64,000 bases of DNA from an uncultured Lachnospiraceae bacterium (GCA_910586585.1 CAJUKA010000002.1:114066-178065), one strand, 5' to 3'. Shown: positions 1 through 8,144, counted from the first letter of the stretch. Translations and numbers: made by a program. Notes: generated by a model not told the origin, from the sequence alone.

Positions 1-453
1 ATCACGGTGCTTGACCTGATTCGTCTTGCGGCAGGTGAGAAACTCAGTATTGACGGTGCCTGCAAGTATCTTTCTGAAGTGGGCCTTTGTGCTAGGGATT
101 ATATCAATCGGGAAGTGAATGCGAGTCTTTCCGGCGGAGAGCTCAAAAGAATAGAAATTGCCACGGTGATTGCCAGAGGAATGAAACTGTCGGTATTTGA
201 TGAACCAGAGGCAGGCATTGACTTGTGGAGTTTCCAGAATCTTATCAAAGTATTTGAAAAAATGCATGAGGAAACACAAGGAGATATTGTTATTATCTCG
301 CATCAGGAGCGTATTTTGAATATTGCAGATAAGATTGTAGTGATAGCAAATGGCGAGATACAAAATGAAGGAACAAAAGAGGAAATACTGCCCAAGCTAT
401 TAAGCGGCAATTTTGAGTGCAAACATAATGCAGGAGGATGTATCCATGGATGA
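1..453 (+). CDS. SufC-like ABC ATPase, 5'-truncated by window edge
   Basis: C-terminal part of an ABC-type ATPase of the SufC kind, which powers Fe-S cluster assembly on a SufB/SufD scaffold in the cytoplasm. The frame is open from base 1 (ITVLDLIRLAAGE), so the gene starts outside the window; the GTG at 7 is not a convincing start. Visible are the ABC signature LSGGELKRIEIA (about 127-162), the Walker B/D-loop region VFDEPEAGID (about 193-222) and the switch histidine in IISHQERIL (about 295-321). Walker A is missing because of the edge. It overlaps the next gene, a SufB/SufD homologue, by 8 bases, which supports the Suf assignment over other ABC ATPases. The C-terminus CKHNAGGCIHG is unusually cysteine/histidine rich. 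Confidence 0.82.
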   Translation: MTVLDLIRLAAGEKLSIDGACKYLSEVGLCARDYINREVNASLSGGELKRIEIATVIARGMKLSVFDEPEAGIDLWSFQNLIKVFEKMHEETQGDIVIISHQERILNIADKIVVIANGEIQNEGTKEEILPKLLSGNFECKHNAGGCIHG

Positions 454-1363
454 GATTCAAAAAACATTACTGATGCAGGTGGCTGATTTGCATGAAGTGC
501 CGACAGGAGCTTACAATATTCGTGCAAATGGTGAGGCCGCAGGAAGGCATTCTACAGAACATATTGAAATTGTCCCCAAAGAGGATAAACCGGGGATTGA
601 TATTTTTATCAAACCTGGAACAAAAAAGGAAAGTGTGCATATTCCTGTATTAATGACACAGACTGGTTTGAAAGAACTGGTGTACAATGATTTTCATATT
701 GGTGAGGACTGTGATGTTACGATTGTGGCAGGGTGCGGTATTCATAACAGTGGAGATAAGTTAAGCGAACACAGTGGTATTCATTCCTTTTTTGTAGGCA
801 GAAATGCCAAAATAAAATATGTAGAAAAACACTATGGTTCTGGTGAAGGAACCGGAGAACGCGTAATGAACCCCGAAACCGTTGTGACAATGGATGAAGG
901 CAGCTATATGGAGATGGACACAGTACAGATTAGAGGTGTTGATTCTACAAACAGAGTGACAAAGGCAAAACTTGGAAAAGGCGCTCAGCTTGTCATCAAA
1001 GAAAAACTGATGACACATGGAAAACAAAAAGCAACGACAAATTTTTATGTAGATTTGGACGGAGAGGATTCCAGTACAAATGTTATTTCGCGTTCGGTAG
1101 CAAAAGACGAATCAGAACAAACATTCTATTCTCATATTCATGGAAATAACAAATGTGCAGGTCATTCTGAGTGTGACGCAATTATTATGGACAATGCAGT
1201 GGTGCGTGCGATACCTGAGATTACTGCAAACAGTATTGATGCGAGTCTGATACATGAAGCAGCTATTGGGAAAATCGCTGGGGAACAGCTTATCAAGCTG
1301 ATGACATTAGGACTGACAGAAGCACAGGCCGAGGAACAAATTGTAAATGGATTTTTGAAATAG
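446..1363 (+). CDS. SufB/SufD-family Fe-S cluster scaffold protein
   Basis: 305-residue member of the SufB/SufD family, shorter than E. coli SufB (about 495) or SufD (about 423) and of the compact type that pairs with a single SufC-like ATPase in anaerobes. Start chosen at ATG 446 because GGAGG lies eight bases upstream; an in-frame ATG at 413 would add eleven residues inside the ATPase gene. The family's beta-helix core is seen in the run of short beta-strand-like repeats, and the C-terminal part has the conserved stretch ISRSVAKDESEQTFYSHI followed by HEAAIGKIAGEQL. Translationally coupled to the preceding ATPase (8-base overlap). Whether it acts as SufB, SufD or a homodimer doing both jobs cannot be told from sequence alone. 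Confidence 0.85.
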   Translation: MDEIQKTLLMQVADLHEVPTGAYNIRANGEAAGRHSTEHIEIVPKEDKPGIDIFIKPGTKKESVHIPVLMTQTGLKELVYNDFHIGEDCDVTIVAGCGIHNSGDKLSEHSGIHSFFVGRNAKIKYVEKHYGSGEGTGERVMNPETVVTMDEGSYMEMDTVQIRGVDSTNRVTKAKLGKGAQLVIKEKLMTHGKQKATTNFYVDLDGEDSSTNVISRSVAKDESEQTFYSHIHGNNKCAGHSECDAIIMDNAVVRAIPEITANSIDASLIHEAAIGKIAGEQLIKLMTLGLTEAQAEEQIVNGFLK

Positions 1364-1400
1364 GAATAAAATTCAATTTATAAGAAAGAGAGGTATTTTT

Positions 1401-1943
1401 ATGGAAACAATGCAGTGCATCGAGACAAGAAGAAGTATCAGAAAGTTTAAGGCAGAACAGGTGCCTCATGAAACAATGCAGGAAATCGTGTCAGCCGCCG
1501 CGTTTGCACCGTCTTGGAAGAACACACAGGTGACAAGATATGTGGTTGTTGAGGATGCAGAGCTTAAGGCAAAGATTGCAGATGAGGCCACACTTGGATT
1601 TGCACATAACAATGGAATTATCAAAAATGCCCCAGCGCTTGTGGTAGTGACAATGGTTCATGGCAGAAGTGGATTTGAGAGAGATGGTTCATATTCGACA
1701 TCAAAAGAGGATCGTTGGGAAGTGTATGACGCTGGGATTGCGACACAGACATTTTGCCTTGCGGCCCACGATAAGGGTGTAGGTTCTGTTATTCTTGGAA
1801 TTTTTGACGAAGCGAAAGTAGCAGAAGCAATCAATCTCGATGAAAAACAGAAAGTCGCAGCGCTTGTGGCAGTAGGCTATGCAGACGAGCAGCCAGATGC
1901 GCCAAAGAGAAAGACTGTCGAAGAGCTTGTGAAATTTGTCTAA
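1401..1943 (+). CDS. nitroreductase family FMN-dependent oxidoreductase
   Basis: 180-residue flavoprotein of the nitroreductase superfamily, which reduces quinones, nitro compounds or related acceptors with NAD(P)H through bound FMN. The N-terminal signature CIETRRSIRKF (residues 6-16) supplies the phosphate-binding arginines and serine, and AFAPSWKNTQ matches the A-PS--N-Q flavin-binding segment. A GC-like motif near the C-terminus (GSVILGIFDE) fits the family. AGAGAGG precedes the ATG. It sits 37 bases after the Suf-like pair and before the trp T-box promoter, so it may be the last gene of the suf-like transcript. The substrate cannot be inferred. Confidence 0.85.
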   Translation: METMQCIETRRSIRKFKAEQVPHETMQEIVSAAAFAPSWKNTQVTRYVVVEDAELKAKIADEATLGFAHNNGIIKNAPALVVVTMVHGRSGFERDGSYSTSKEDRWEVYDAGIATQTFCLAAHDKGVGSVILGIFDEAKVAEAINLDEKQKVAALVAVGYADEQPDAPKRKTVEELVKFV

Positions 1944-1966
1944 AAAAGAAAGAAAAAAATTTTTTG

Positions 1967-1995
1967 TTGACAAATTTTGATAGATGGAGTATCAT
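1967..1995 (+). promoter_or_regulatory. sigma-A promoter of the trp T-box transcript
   Basis: TTGACA at 1967-1972 and TATCAT at 1990-1995 are separated by 17 bases. The promoter lies just upstream of the T-box leader, in the right place to drive it. Confidence 0.7.
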
Positions 1996-2030
1996 TATAG
2001 AAAATTTGAATATTGCCAAGAAACTAATGA

Positions 2031-2340
2031 CCAAGAGGAGTACATATTTTGGGAGATTTACAGAGAGCTGTAGGCGGTGTGATTACAGTAGTCAAAGAAA
2101 TATGGAATGGACTTGGGAAGGTGGGAGCAAAGAGTCAGAATTTCACGCACCAAAATGCATTCTTTATTGTTTGTGTGCATGTTGACTTTAGTAATGCCCA
2201 ACGGGATTTCCGCCCGTTATCAAGGGAAAGCGCATGATGGTGCGTGTGTAGAGAGGGTATATTTTATTATGCCAAATTAGGTGGTACCGCAGAAGTTTAA
2301 GAGCTTTTGTCCTATAGAACATAGGACAAAAGCTCTTTTT
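2031..2340 (+). promoter_or_regulatory. T-box riboswitch, Trp specifier (UGG), with terminator
   Basis: Leader that senses uncharged tRNA-Trp and controls the trp genes by antitermination. Stem I base CCAAG (2031-2035) pairs with CTTGG (2112-2116), and ATATTT (2044-2049) pairs with AAATAT (2098-2103). The internal loop thus exposed on the 3' side reads GGAATGGA and places TGG at 2108-2110, followed by a purine as expected for a specifier codon. AGAGAGC of the stem I distal part is at 2062-2068. The conserved T-box core TGGTACCGC is at about 2282-2290. A 16-bp terminator stem (2300-2315 / 2321-2336, loop AGAAC) with T-run follows. The specifier agrees with the downstream trpD-C-F-B-A. Bases 2341-2531 between terminator and trpD hold nothing I recognise. 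Confidence 0.92.
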
Positions 2341-2531
2341 GATGTGAGGAGGAAGAGGTATGATTTAGCGTTTGTGGAAACTCTTAAAACCACAGATCTG
2401 ACACCATAATAAAATAATTTCATCAAAGGGTAAAACTGAAAATTTGAAAGTTTAACTTGCAAGTTCTGTGTTGCGCAAAACTTGAGATATTGGCAGATCT
2501 TAAAAGAACAGTCACAGCAGGGAGGTTTAAA

Positions 2532-3542
2532 ATGATTATAGAAGCAACAAAAAAAATAGTGGAAAATATGGATTTGACAGCAAATGAGGCGGAGCAGGTA
2601 ATGGATGAGATTATGAACGGAGAGGCGGAACAGATTCATATGGCATCCTTCCTTACCGCACTTCGTATGAAAGGGGAGACAATTGAGGAGATTACGGCTT
2701 TTGCAAAAGGCATGAGAAAGCATGGTATAAAGGTTCCGGTGAGTGGAGATGTCCTGGAAATTGTTGGAACAGGTGGAGATGAAGCGAATTCCATCAATAT
2801 CAGTACAACAGCGGCAATTGTTGTCGCCGCATCAGGGTATAAGGTAGCAAAACATGGAAATAGAAGTGTTTCAAGCAAAAGCGGCGCAGCAGATTGCTTG
2901 GAAGCACTCGGAGTGAAGCTGGATCTGGATCCAGAGAGAAATGCAGAAATTTTGGAAAAAGGAAATATTTGCTTTATGTTTGCACAAAAATACCATGCAG
3001 CAATGCGTTTTGTAGGTCCTGTGAGAAAAGGAATTGGCCTTAGAACGGTATTTAATATTCTTGGACCCCTTGCAAATCCGGCGGAAGCAAATACGGAACT
3101 GATGGGTGTATACAGTGAAACATTGGTAGAACCTTTAGCGCAGGTGCTTTGTAATCTTGGTATAAAGAGAGGGATGGTAGTGTACGGGCAGGACAGATTA
3201 GATGAGATTTCTTTAAGCGCACCTACAACATGCGTTGAGATCAATAATGGTGAGCTGAATAAATATCAGATAACGCCAGAACAGTTTGGGTTTCGGCGGT
3301 GCAAAAAAGAAGATTTGGCAGGCGGTGATGGAATTGAGAATGCCAGAATTACGGAAAGTATTCTCAAAGGAGAATGTACCGATGCAAAGGCAGATTCCGT
3401 AATTTTAAATGCAGGAGCAGGCATTTATCTGATGGGCGGCGCTTCATCTATTGCGAAAGGAGTTGAGATGGCACGCAGCACAATTCAAAGCAAAAAAGCA
3501 TATGAGACGCTGCAAAGGTTTGTGAAGCTCACCAATATGTAG
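2532..3542 (+). CDS. trpD: anthranilate phosphoribosyltransferase
   Basis: 336-residue TrpD, a normal length, which joins anthranilate to PRPP to give N-(5'-phosphoribosyl)anthranilate, the second step of tryptophan synthesis. The start is ATG 2532 with GGGAGG just upstream; upstream in-frame codons back to 2457 are not preceded by a ribosome site. The PRPP/Mg site shows GTGGDEANSINIST (from residue 79) and KHGNRSVSSKSGAADCLEALG (from about 106), the anthranilate channel region. First gene of the T-box controlled cluster. Fused or adjacent TrpG, found in some bacteria, is absent. A 164-base gap with a strong hairpin separates it from trpC. Confidence 0.96.
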   Translation: MIIEATKKIVENMDLTANEAEQVMDEIMNGEAEQIHMASFLTALRMKGETIEEITAFAKGMRKHGIKVPVSGDVLEIVGTGGDEANSINISTTAAIVVAASGYKVAKHGNRSVSSKSGAADCLEALGVKLDLDPERNAEILEKGNICFMFAQKYHAAMRFVGPVRKGIGLRTVFNILGPLANPAEANTELMGVYSETLVEPLAQVLCNLGIKRGMVVYGQDRLDEISLSAPTTCVEINNGELNKYQITPEQFGFRRCKKEDLAGGDGIENARITESILKGECTDAKADSVILNAGAGIYLMGGASSIAKGVEMARSTIQSKKAYETLQRFVKLTNM

Positions 3543-3612
3543 CATACAAAGAACAAGGTTTATAGGGAATATGGAAATGAAATTAAAACAGCGTACAGAC
3601 GAACAGGCATAT

Positions 3613-3650
3613 AGAGGAAATATGGCCTGAAGTCAGGCTGAATTTCCTCT
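3613..3650 (+). other. strong intergenic hairpin between trpD and trpC
   Basis: AGAGGAAAT (3613-3621) pairs with ATTTCCTCT (3642-3650), and GCCTG (3625-3629) pairs with CAGGC (3634-3638) inside. There is no following T-run, so it is more likely an RNA processing or stability element than a terminator. The surrounding 164-base gap is otherwise empty. Confidence 0.5.
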
Positions 3651-3706
3651 GCCGAAAGGTATGTATGGGGTATGGAAGCAGACTTATAACAGGGGGAGAA
3701 CAGGAA

Positions 3707-4498
3707 ATGATACTTGACGATTTAACAGCCGCTACGAGGGTAAGGATAGAACAAAAGAAAAAAATACGGTCATTGAAAGACGTAAAAGAAAATGCGCAGA
3801 AAATTGCGGAAAAAGAACAGAAGTTTTCTTTTCCGTTTGAAAAGGCGATTGGAAAAGAGGGTCTCTGCTTTATTTGTGAGGTAAAAAAAGCATCTCCATC
3901 AAAAGGAATGATTACTGAAAATTTTCCATATCTTGAAATTGCACAAGAGTATGAGAAAGCAGGAGCCGACTGTATTTCTGTACTGACAGAAACGGAATAT
4001 TTTAAAGGTGAGGATAGATTTTTGGCTGAAATTAGCAGAGAGGTCTCAATTCCGGTGCTCAGGAAAGATTTTATCATTGATCCTTATATGATTTATGAAG
4101 CGAAACTTTTGGGAGCATCCTGTGTGCTTTTGATAGCGGCTCTGCTGGACACCAATACAATCAAATATTATCAGGCTGTATGCGATGAACTGGGGCTTTC
4201 AGCTTTATTGGAGGTGCATAATGAGCTTGAAGTACAGAGAGCGCTTGATGCAGGTGTAAGGATGATAGGTGTGAATAACAGGGATTTAAAAACATTTACA
4301 GTAGATATCCATAACAGTATCAGGCTCAGATCACTGATTCCTTCGAACATATTATTTGTGGCGGAGAGCGGTATCAGAACAGCGGCAGATATACAGGCGC
4401 TCAAAGATGCAGGTGTGAATGGGGTGCTGATTGGTGAAACCTTGATGAGAAGCAGCGATAAGACACAGACCCTCAAACAGCTAAAAGGTGTGAATTAA
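3707..4498 (+). CDS. trpC: indole-3-glycerol phosphate synthase
   Basis: 263-residue TIM-barrel enzyme that closes the indole ring, turning 1-(2-carboxyphenylamino)-deoxyribulose 5-phosphate into indole-3-glycerol phosphate. Start taken at ATG 3707 (MILDDLTAATRVRIEQKK), the usual N-terminus, preceded by GGGGGAG; a longer frame from 3665 has no support. Catalytic segments are EVKKASPSKG (the beta-1 lysine), RKDFIIDPYM (beta-3 lysine), GVNNRDLKTF and the phosphate-binding AESGIRTAADI. The stop codon abuts the ATG of trpF with no spacer, so the two are translationally coupled. Confidence 0.96.
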   Translation: MILDDLTAATRVRIEQKKKIRSLKDVKENAQKIAEKEQKFSFPFEKAIGKEGLCFICEVKKASPSKGMITENFPYLEIAQEYEKAGADCISVLTETEYFKGEDRFLAEISREVSIPVLRKDFIIDPYMIYEAKLLGASCVLLIAALLDTNTIKYYQAVCDELGLSALLEVHNELEVQRALDAGVRMIGVNNRDLKTFTVDIHNSIRLRSLIPSNILFVAESGIRTAADIQALKDAGVNGVLIGETLMRSSDKTQTLKQLKGVN

Positions 4499-5149
4499 AT
4501 GACAAAAATAAAAATATGTGGGTTAAAAACATTGGAAGATGCACAAAAAGTTAATTTGTATTTGCCGGAATATATCGGTTTTGTGTTTGCCAATACCAAA
4601 AGATTTGTTACAGACGAGCAGGCGCTGATGATAAAGCAGGCGCTTGACAAACGGATACAGGCAGTCGGCGTGTTTGTTGATGATTCGATGGATCACATTA
4701 TCAGTTTGTGCAGCAAAAACATTATTGATATAGTACAGCTTCACGGGAATGAGTCTGAAGAATATGTCAAAAAATTAAAAAATCAAACCAATACGGCTGT
4801 GATAAAAGTAATAAAAGTACAAAGTGTTAAGCAGGTGCTGCATATGATGTCAGAAGAAGCAGATTTTCTGTTATTTGACACCTACAAAAAAGGCATGTAT
4901 GGCGGTACTGGAGAACGATTTCCGCTGGAAGTATTAAAAGACAGCCTTTCTGCTTTATTGGAAAGAAACAGAAGAATAAAGCCTTATTTTCTTGCAGGAG
5001 GTTTTAATAGCGATAATGTGGAAGAGACAATTAGACAGATTGGATGTTATGCAGTTGACGTCAGTACAGGCGTCGAAACAAACGGAGTGAAGGATGGCGT
5101 TAAAATAAAGCGGTTTATAGAAAAAGTGAGAACGATATACAGTGTTTAA
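4499..5149 (+). CDS. trpF: phosphoribosylanthranilate isomerase
   Basis: 216-residue TrpF, which carries out the Amadori rearrangement between the TrpD and TrpC reactions. The catalytic cysteine is in KICGLK (residues 5-10), and the catalytic aspartate and phosphate-binding region is in AVDVSTGVETNGVKD near the C-terminus. The ATG directly follows the trpC stop. It is a separate gene here, not fused to trpC as in enterics. Confidence 0.95.
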   Translation: MTKIKICGLKTLEDAQKVNLYLPEYIGFVFANTKRFVTDEQALMIKQALDKRIQAVGVFVDDSMDHIISLCSKNIIDIVQLHGNESEEYVKKLKNQTNTAVIKVIKVQSVKQVLHMMSEEADFLLFDTYKKGMYGGTGERFPLEVLKDSLSALLERNRRIKPYFLAGGFNSDNVEETIRQIGCYAVDVSTGVETNGVKDGVKIKRFIEKVRTIYSV

Positions 5150-5175
5150 ACAGTTTTGAAAGGAGATTTTTGAAA

Positions 5176-6366
5176 ATGGAAGAAAAGAAAGGCAGATATG
5201 GTATTTATGGTGGGCAATATATACCAGAAACACTTATGCCTGCTGTACAGGAGCTTGAAAGAGCATATGAAACCTATAAAAAGGACCCTGAGTTTCAAAG
5301 GGAATTGAAGGATTTAATGGAACAATATGCAGGAAGACCCTCGCTGCTGTATTATGCAGAGAAAATGACAAAAGATTTGGGTGGCGCCAAAATTTATTTG
5401 AAGAGAGAGGACCTAAACCATACTGGTTCGCACAAGATTAACAATGTTCTTGGGCAAGCGCTTTTAGCAAAAAAGATGGGAAAAAAGCGTATTATTGCGG
5501 AGACCGGAGCTGGTCAGCATGGTGTGGCGGCTGCCACTGCTGCTGCGCTTATGGGGATGGAATGTGAGATATTTATGGGAAAGGAAGATACAGACAGGCA
5601 AGTATTAAACTGCTATAGAATGGAACTTTTGGGAGCAAAAGTACATCCTGTAACTTCTGGGACAATGACATTAAAAGATGCTGTCAACGAAACGATGAGA
5701 GAATGGGCATCAAGAATGGATGATACATTGTATGTTCTGGGTTCTGTTATGGGACCGCATCCGTTTCCAATGATTGTCCGGGACTTCCAGAAAGTGATTG
5801 GAGAGGAAATCAAAGAACAGCTTATGGAGATGGAAGGAAAGCTTCCTGATGCAGTGATTGCCTGTGTTGGCGGCGGAAGTAATGCAATGGGTTCCTTTTT
5901 TGAATTTATTCCTGATACAAGCGTGAAATTGATAGGCTGTGAGGCTGCAGGTCTTGGCGTTGACAATCCTAAAAATGCTGCGACAGTTGCCAATGGGAGT
6001 ATTGGGATTTTTCATGGCATGAAATCATTGTTCTGCCAAGATGAATATGGACAGATAGCCCCTGTCTATTCAATCTCAGCGGGACTTGATTATCCTGGTA
6101 TCGGTCCTGAACATGCCAATCTGGAAGCGTTAGGACGGGCGCAGTATGTGCCTATAACAGATGAAGAGGCTGTGAGGGCATTTGAATATTTATCAAGGAC
6201 AGAAGGAATTATTCCAGCTATCGAAAGCGCACATGCAGTTGCATATGCAAAGAAACTAGCGCCAACTTTGAAAAACGATCAGATTATTGTTGTTACCATT
6301 TCCGGACGTGGAGATAAGGATGTAGCAGCAATTGCACGATATAGAGGCGTAGAAATATTTGATTAA
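5176..6366 (+). CDS. trpB: tryptophan synthase beta subunit
   Basis: 396-residue PLP enzyme that condenses indole with serine. ATG 5176 is chosen (AGGAG ten bases upstream) over the in-frame TTG at 5170, which would sit only four bases from the same site. The PLP lysine is K87 in HTGSHKINN, the same number as in E. coli, and the phosphate loop is GGGSNAMGSF. The C-terminal SGRGDKD motif is present. It is TrpB1 type, pairing with the adjacent trpA to channel indole. Confidence 0.97.
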   Translation: MEEKKGRYGIYGGQYIPETLMPAVQELERAYETYKKDPEFQRELKDLMEQYAGRPSLLYYAEKMTKDLGGAKIYLKREDLNHTGSHKINNVLGQALLAKKMGKKRIIAETGAGQHGVAAATAAALMGMECEIFMGKEDTDRQVLNCYRMELLGAKVHPVTSGTMTLKDAVNETMREWASRMDDTLYVLGSVMGPHPFPMIVRDFQKVIGEEIKEQLMEMEGKLPDAVIACVGGGSNAMGSFFEFIPDTSVKLIGCEAAGLGVDNPKNAATVANGSIGIFHGMKSLFCQDEYGQIAPVYSISAGLDYPGIGPEHANLEALGRAQYVPITDEEAVRAFEYLSRTEGIIPAIESAHAVAYAKKLAPTLKNDQIIVVTISGRGDKDVAAIARYRGVEIFD

Positions 6367-6399
6367 TTAAGAATTATTTGAGGAGGCAAGGGGATTTAT

Positions 6400-7167
6400 A
6401 TGAGCAGAATCAGTAAAGCATTTGAAAATAAAAAGGCATTTATCGCATTTATAACAGGAGGCGATCCGGATTTGGAAACAACGGAAGCGCTTATTCCCAG
6501 GATGGCGGAAGCAGGTGCAGATATCATAGAAATCGGCATACCGTTTTCTGATCCGATTGCGGAGGGAACCGCTATACAGGCAGCAGACGAGAGAGCGCTG
6601 AATGCAGGAACAACAACAGACAAACTTTTTGAGATGATAAAACGCGTGCGCGCGAAAGTCGATATTCCATTGGTGTTTATGACATATATCAATCCAATTT
6701 ATGCATATGGAACAGAAAAGTTTGCCAAAAAATGTGCAGAATGTGGAATTGACGGAATGATTGTTCCAGATGTTCCTTTTGAAGAAAAAGAAGAGGTTGA
6801 CAGTATTTGTGAAATGGCTGGAATTGAGCTGGTTTCTATGATTGCGCCGACATCAAAAGAGCGCATTGGCATGATAGCCAGTCAGGCAAAGGGCTTTTTG
6901 TACTGTGTGTCTTCGCTGGGGGTTACAGGTATCAGAAGCAGGATTACGACAAATATAAAAGAAATGATTGAACAGGTTAGAACCGTGTCTGATATTCCAT
7001 GCGCAGTTGGATTTGGCATTGCAACACCCAGACAGGCGCATGAGATGGCAGAAGTATCAGACGGTGCAATTGTAGGAAGCGCAATTGTAAAAATGATAGA
7101 GAAATATGGCAAGAATTGTATAGAACCAGTCTGCGAATATGTAAAAGAAATGAAAGCTGGGATTTAA
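6400..7167 (+). CDS. trpA: tryptophan synthase alpha subunit
   Basis: 255-residue TIM-barrel subunit that cleaves indole-3-glycerol phosphate to indole. The catalytic glutamate is E44 in DIIEIGIPFSDP and the aspartate is D51, equivalent to E49 and D60 of the enteric enzyme. GVTGIRS and the phosphate-binding GFGIATP segments are intact. Strong GAGGAGG upstream. Last gene of the trp cluster; the following bases contain two palindromes without a clear T-run. Confidence 0.96.
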   Translation: MSRISKAFENKKAFIAFITGGDPDLETTEALIPRMAEAGADIIEIGIPFSDPIAEGTAIQAADERALNAGTTTDKLFEMIKRVRAKVDIPLVFMTYINPIYAYGTEKFAKKCAECGIDGMIVPDVPFEEKEEVDSICEMAGIELVSMIAPTSKERIGMIASQAKGFLYCVSSLGVTGIRSRITTNIKEMIEQVRTVSDIPCAVGFGIATPRQAHEMAEVSDGAIVGSAIVKMIEKYGKNCIEPVCEYVKEMKAGI

Positions 7168-7199
7168 AATAAACGCCTTGTATTGCCGTAATTTCAAAA

Positions 7200-7277
7200 C
7201 CGAGTAGGGAACGACCTTTTCCACTACTCGCCGCGCGGGGCACGTGCAGCAAAGCTGCTGATTTCCTTACGTGCCCC
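7200..7277 (+). repeat. two adjacent palindromes downstream of trpA and of the tRNA
   Basis: The first hairpin uses CGAGTAG (7201-7207) and CTACTCG (7224-7230). The second, 7237-7277, has GGGGCACGT pairing with ACGTGCCCC and an inner GCAGC-AAA-GCTGC. They lie between convergent trpA (+) and tRNA-Gly (-) and may act as a bidirectional end signal. The second one, read on the minus strand, resembles an element at 16430-16461 (shared CGTAAGGAAA and GCAGCTTTGCTGC). Confidence 0.5.
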
Positions 7278-7289
7278 TGTGCATTAAAA

Positions 7290-7360
<71 letters not shown>

Positions 7361-7413
7361 ATAAAAGTATCATAGCATCATTTTTTGAGAAATGCAAGAA
7401 AAATTTTTATTCT

Positions 7414-7484
7414 GTAACAGTTCAGCCATGCAAAATTGAATGTACAACCTGACAACTTATGAATGGGCATGGCTGAACTGTTAC
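7414..7484. repeat. short inverted-repeat element, 18-bp perfect arms
   Basis: GTAACAGTTCAGCCATGC (7414-7431) is matched by its exact reverse complement at 7467-7484, 35 bases apart. The left arm recurs exactly at 63867-63884, and the right part with its flank ACTTATGAATGG recurs with small changes at 56779-56808. Shorter relatives are at about 28617 and 54518. It therefore looks like a dispersed MITE- or REP-like sequence. It lies in the gap before the superoxide reductase gene. Confidence 0.65.
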
Positions 7485-7601
7485 GGTGATGGGATTTTAC
7501 TTGTTATTGGAATGGAGTGCTCAGTAATGATACATAATTTTTCTCGTTTTGGGAAAGATAAGACAGCAGTGATACAAATATTTTTTCAAAAGGAGATATT
7601 T

Positions 7602-7979
7602 ATGGAACAGAGATTTTTTAGTTGTGAAAAATGTGGAAGTATATTGACTGGAAGAGGAGAACATGAGGGTAAAGTGGAGTGCTGCAGCGGTGAGATGAAA
7701 GAAATAATTCCAGGAACTACAGAAGCAGCACAAGAGAAACATATCCCAGTTTACCATGTTGACAAGAACATTGTGACAGTAACAGTTGGTTCTACAGAAC
7801 ATCCTATGACATTAGAACATTATATAGAGTGGGTTGTATTGCAGACAAAACAGGGCGATCAGAGAAAATATCTAAAGCCTGAGAATAAACCCGAAGTAAA
7901 ATTTGCACTTTGCGATGGAGATGAAGTGGAAGCGGTCTATGCATACTGCAATCAGCATAGCTTATGGAAAACAAACTAA
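7602..7979 (+). CDS. desulfoferrodoxin (two-iron superoxide reductase)
   Basis: 125-residue cytoplasmic enzyme that reduces superoxide to hydrogen peroxide without making oxygen, typical of anaerobes. Start ATG 7602 follows AAAAGGAG; the frame extends upstream to 7440 but through the inverted repeat element and without a ribosome site. The N-terminal centre I has C8-x2-C11 and the C27-C28 pair. The catalytic centre II histidines lie in EKHIPVYHV and STEHPMTLEHYIEW, with the C-terminal C-N-Q-H (YAYCNQHSLWK) giving the axial cysteine and last histidine. No neighbour belongs to its pathway; a rubredoxin partner is not in the window. Confidence 0.93.
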   Translation: MEQRFFSCEKCGSILTGRGEHEGKVECCSGEMKEIIPGTTEAAQEKHIPVYHVDKNIVTVTVGSTEHPMTLEHYIEWVVLQTKQGDQRKYLKPENKPEVKFALCDGDEVEAVYAYCNQHSLWKTN

Positions 7980-8031
7980 ACGCACTGTCATTACCACAAA
8001 TAAAAGTGGGGGTAGATATGTAAATTTGCAG

Positions 8032-8058
8032 ATTGAGCGCGCAGGCGCTCAATTTTTT
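8032..8058 (+). terminator. TTGAGCGC-type hairpin with T-run, copy 1
   Basis: ATTGAGCGC (8032-8040) pairs with GCGCTCAAT (8045-8053), loop GCAG, then six T. It is a good rho-independent terminator for the superoxide reductase gene. The same hairpin is repeated 86 bases downstream. Confidence 0.7.
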
Positions 8059-8066
8059 ATGGAATA

Positions 8067-8144
8067 GGAAAGTGCGATAGTACAAATCATTGAAACAAAA
8101 AACGAAGTTTTTTGCAGATTGAGCGCGCAGGCGCTCAATTTTTT
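8067..8144 (+). repeat. 78-bp repeat ending in TTGAGCGC hairpin, copy 2
   Basis: The 3' end (8118-8144) is a second ATTGAGCGC/GCGCTCAAT hairpin with T-run. The whole 78 bases align without gaps to 14065-14142, by my count about 80% identical, including ATCATTGAAA and GCAGATTGAGC. It is a dispersed terminator-bearing element rather than a simple terminator. Confidence 0.55.

Noticed and set aside
1964..2185. Open frame of 73 codons after the nitroreductase gene
   Set aside because: It lies within the promoter and stem I of the T-box leader; no ribosome site.
2636..3244. 202-codon open frame on the minus strand of trpD
   Set aside because: It is antisense to a well conserved enzyme gene with strong motifs, and its product has no recognisable features.
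7440..7601. N-terminal extension of the superoxide reductase
   Set aside because: The extra 54 residues run through an inverted-repeat element, and the strong ribosome site is at 7590-7597, before ATG 7602.
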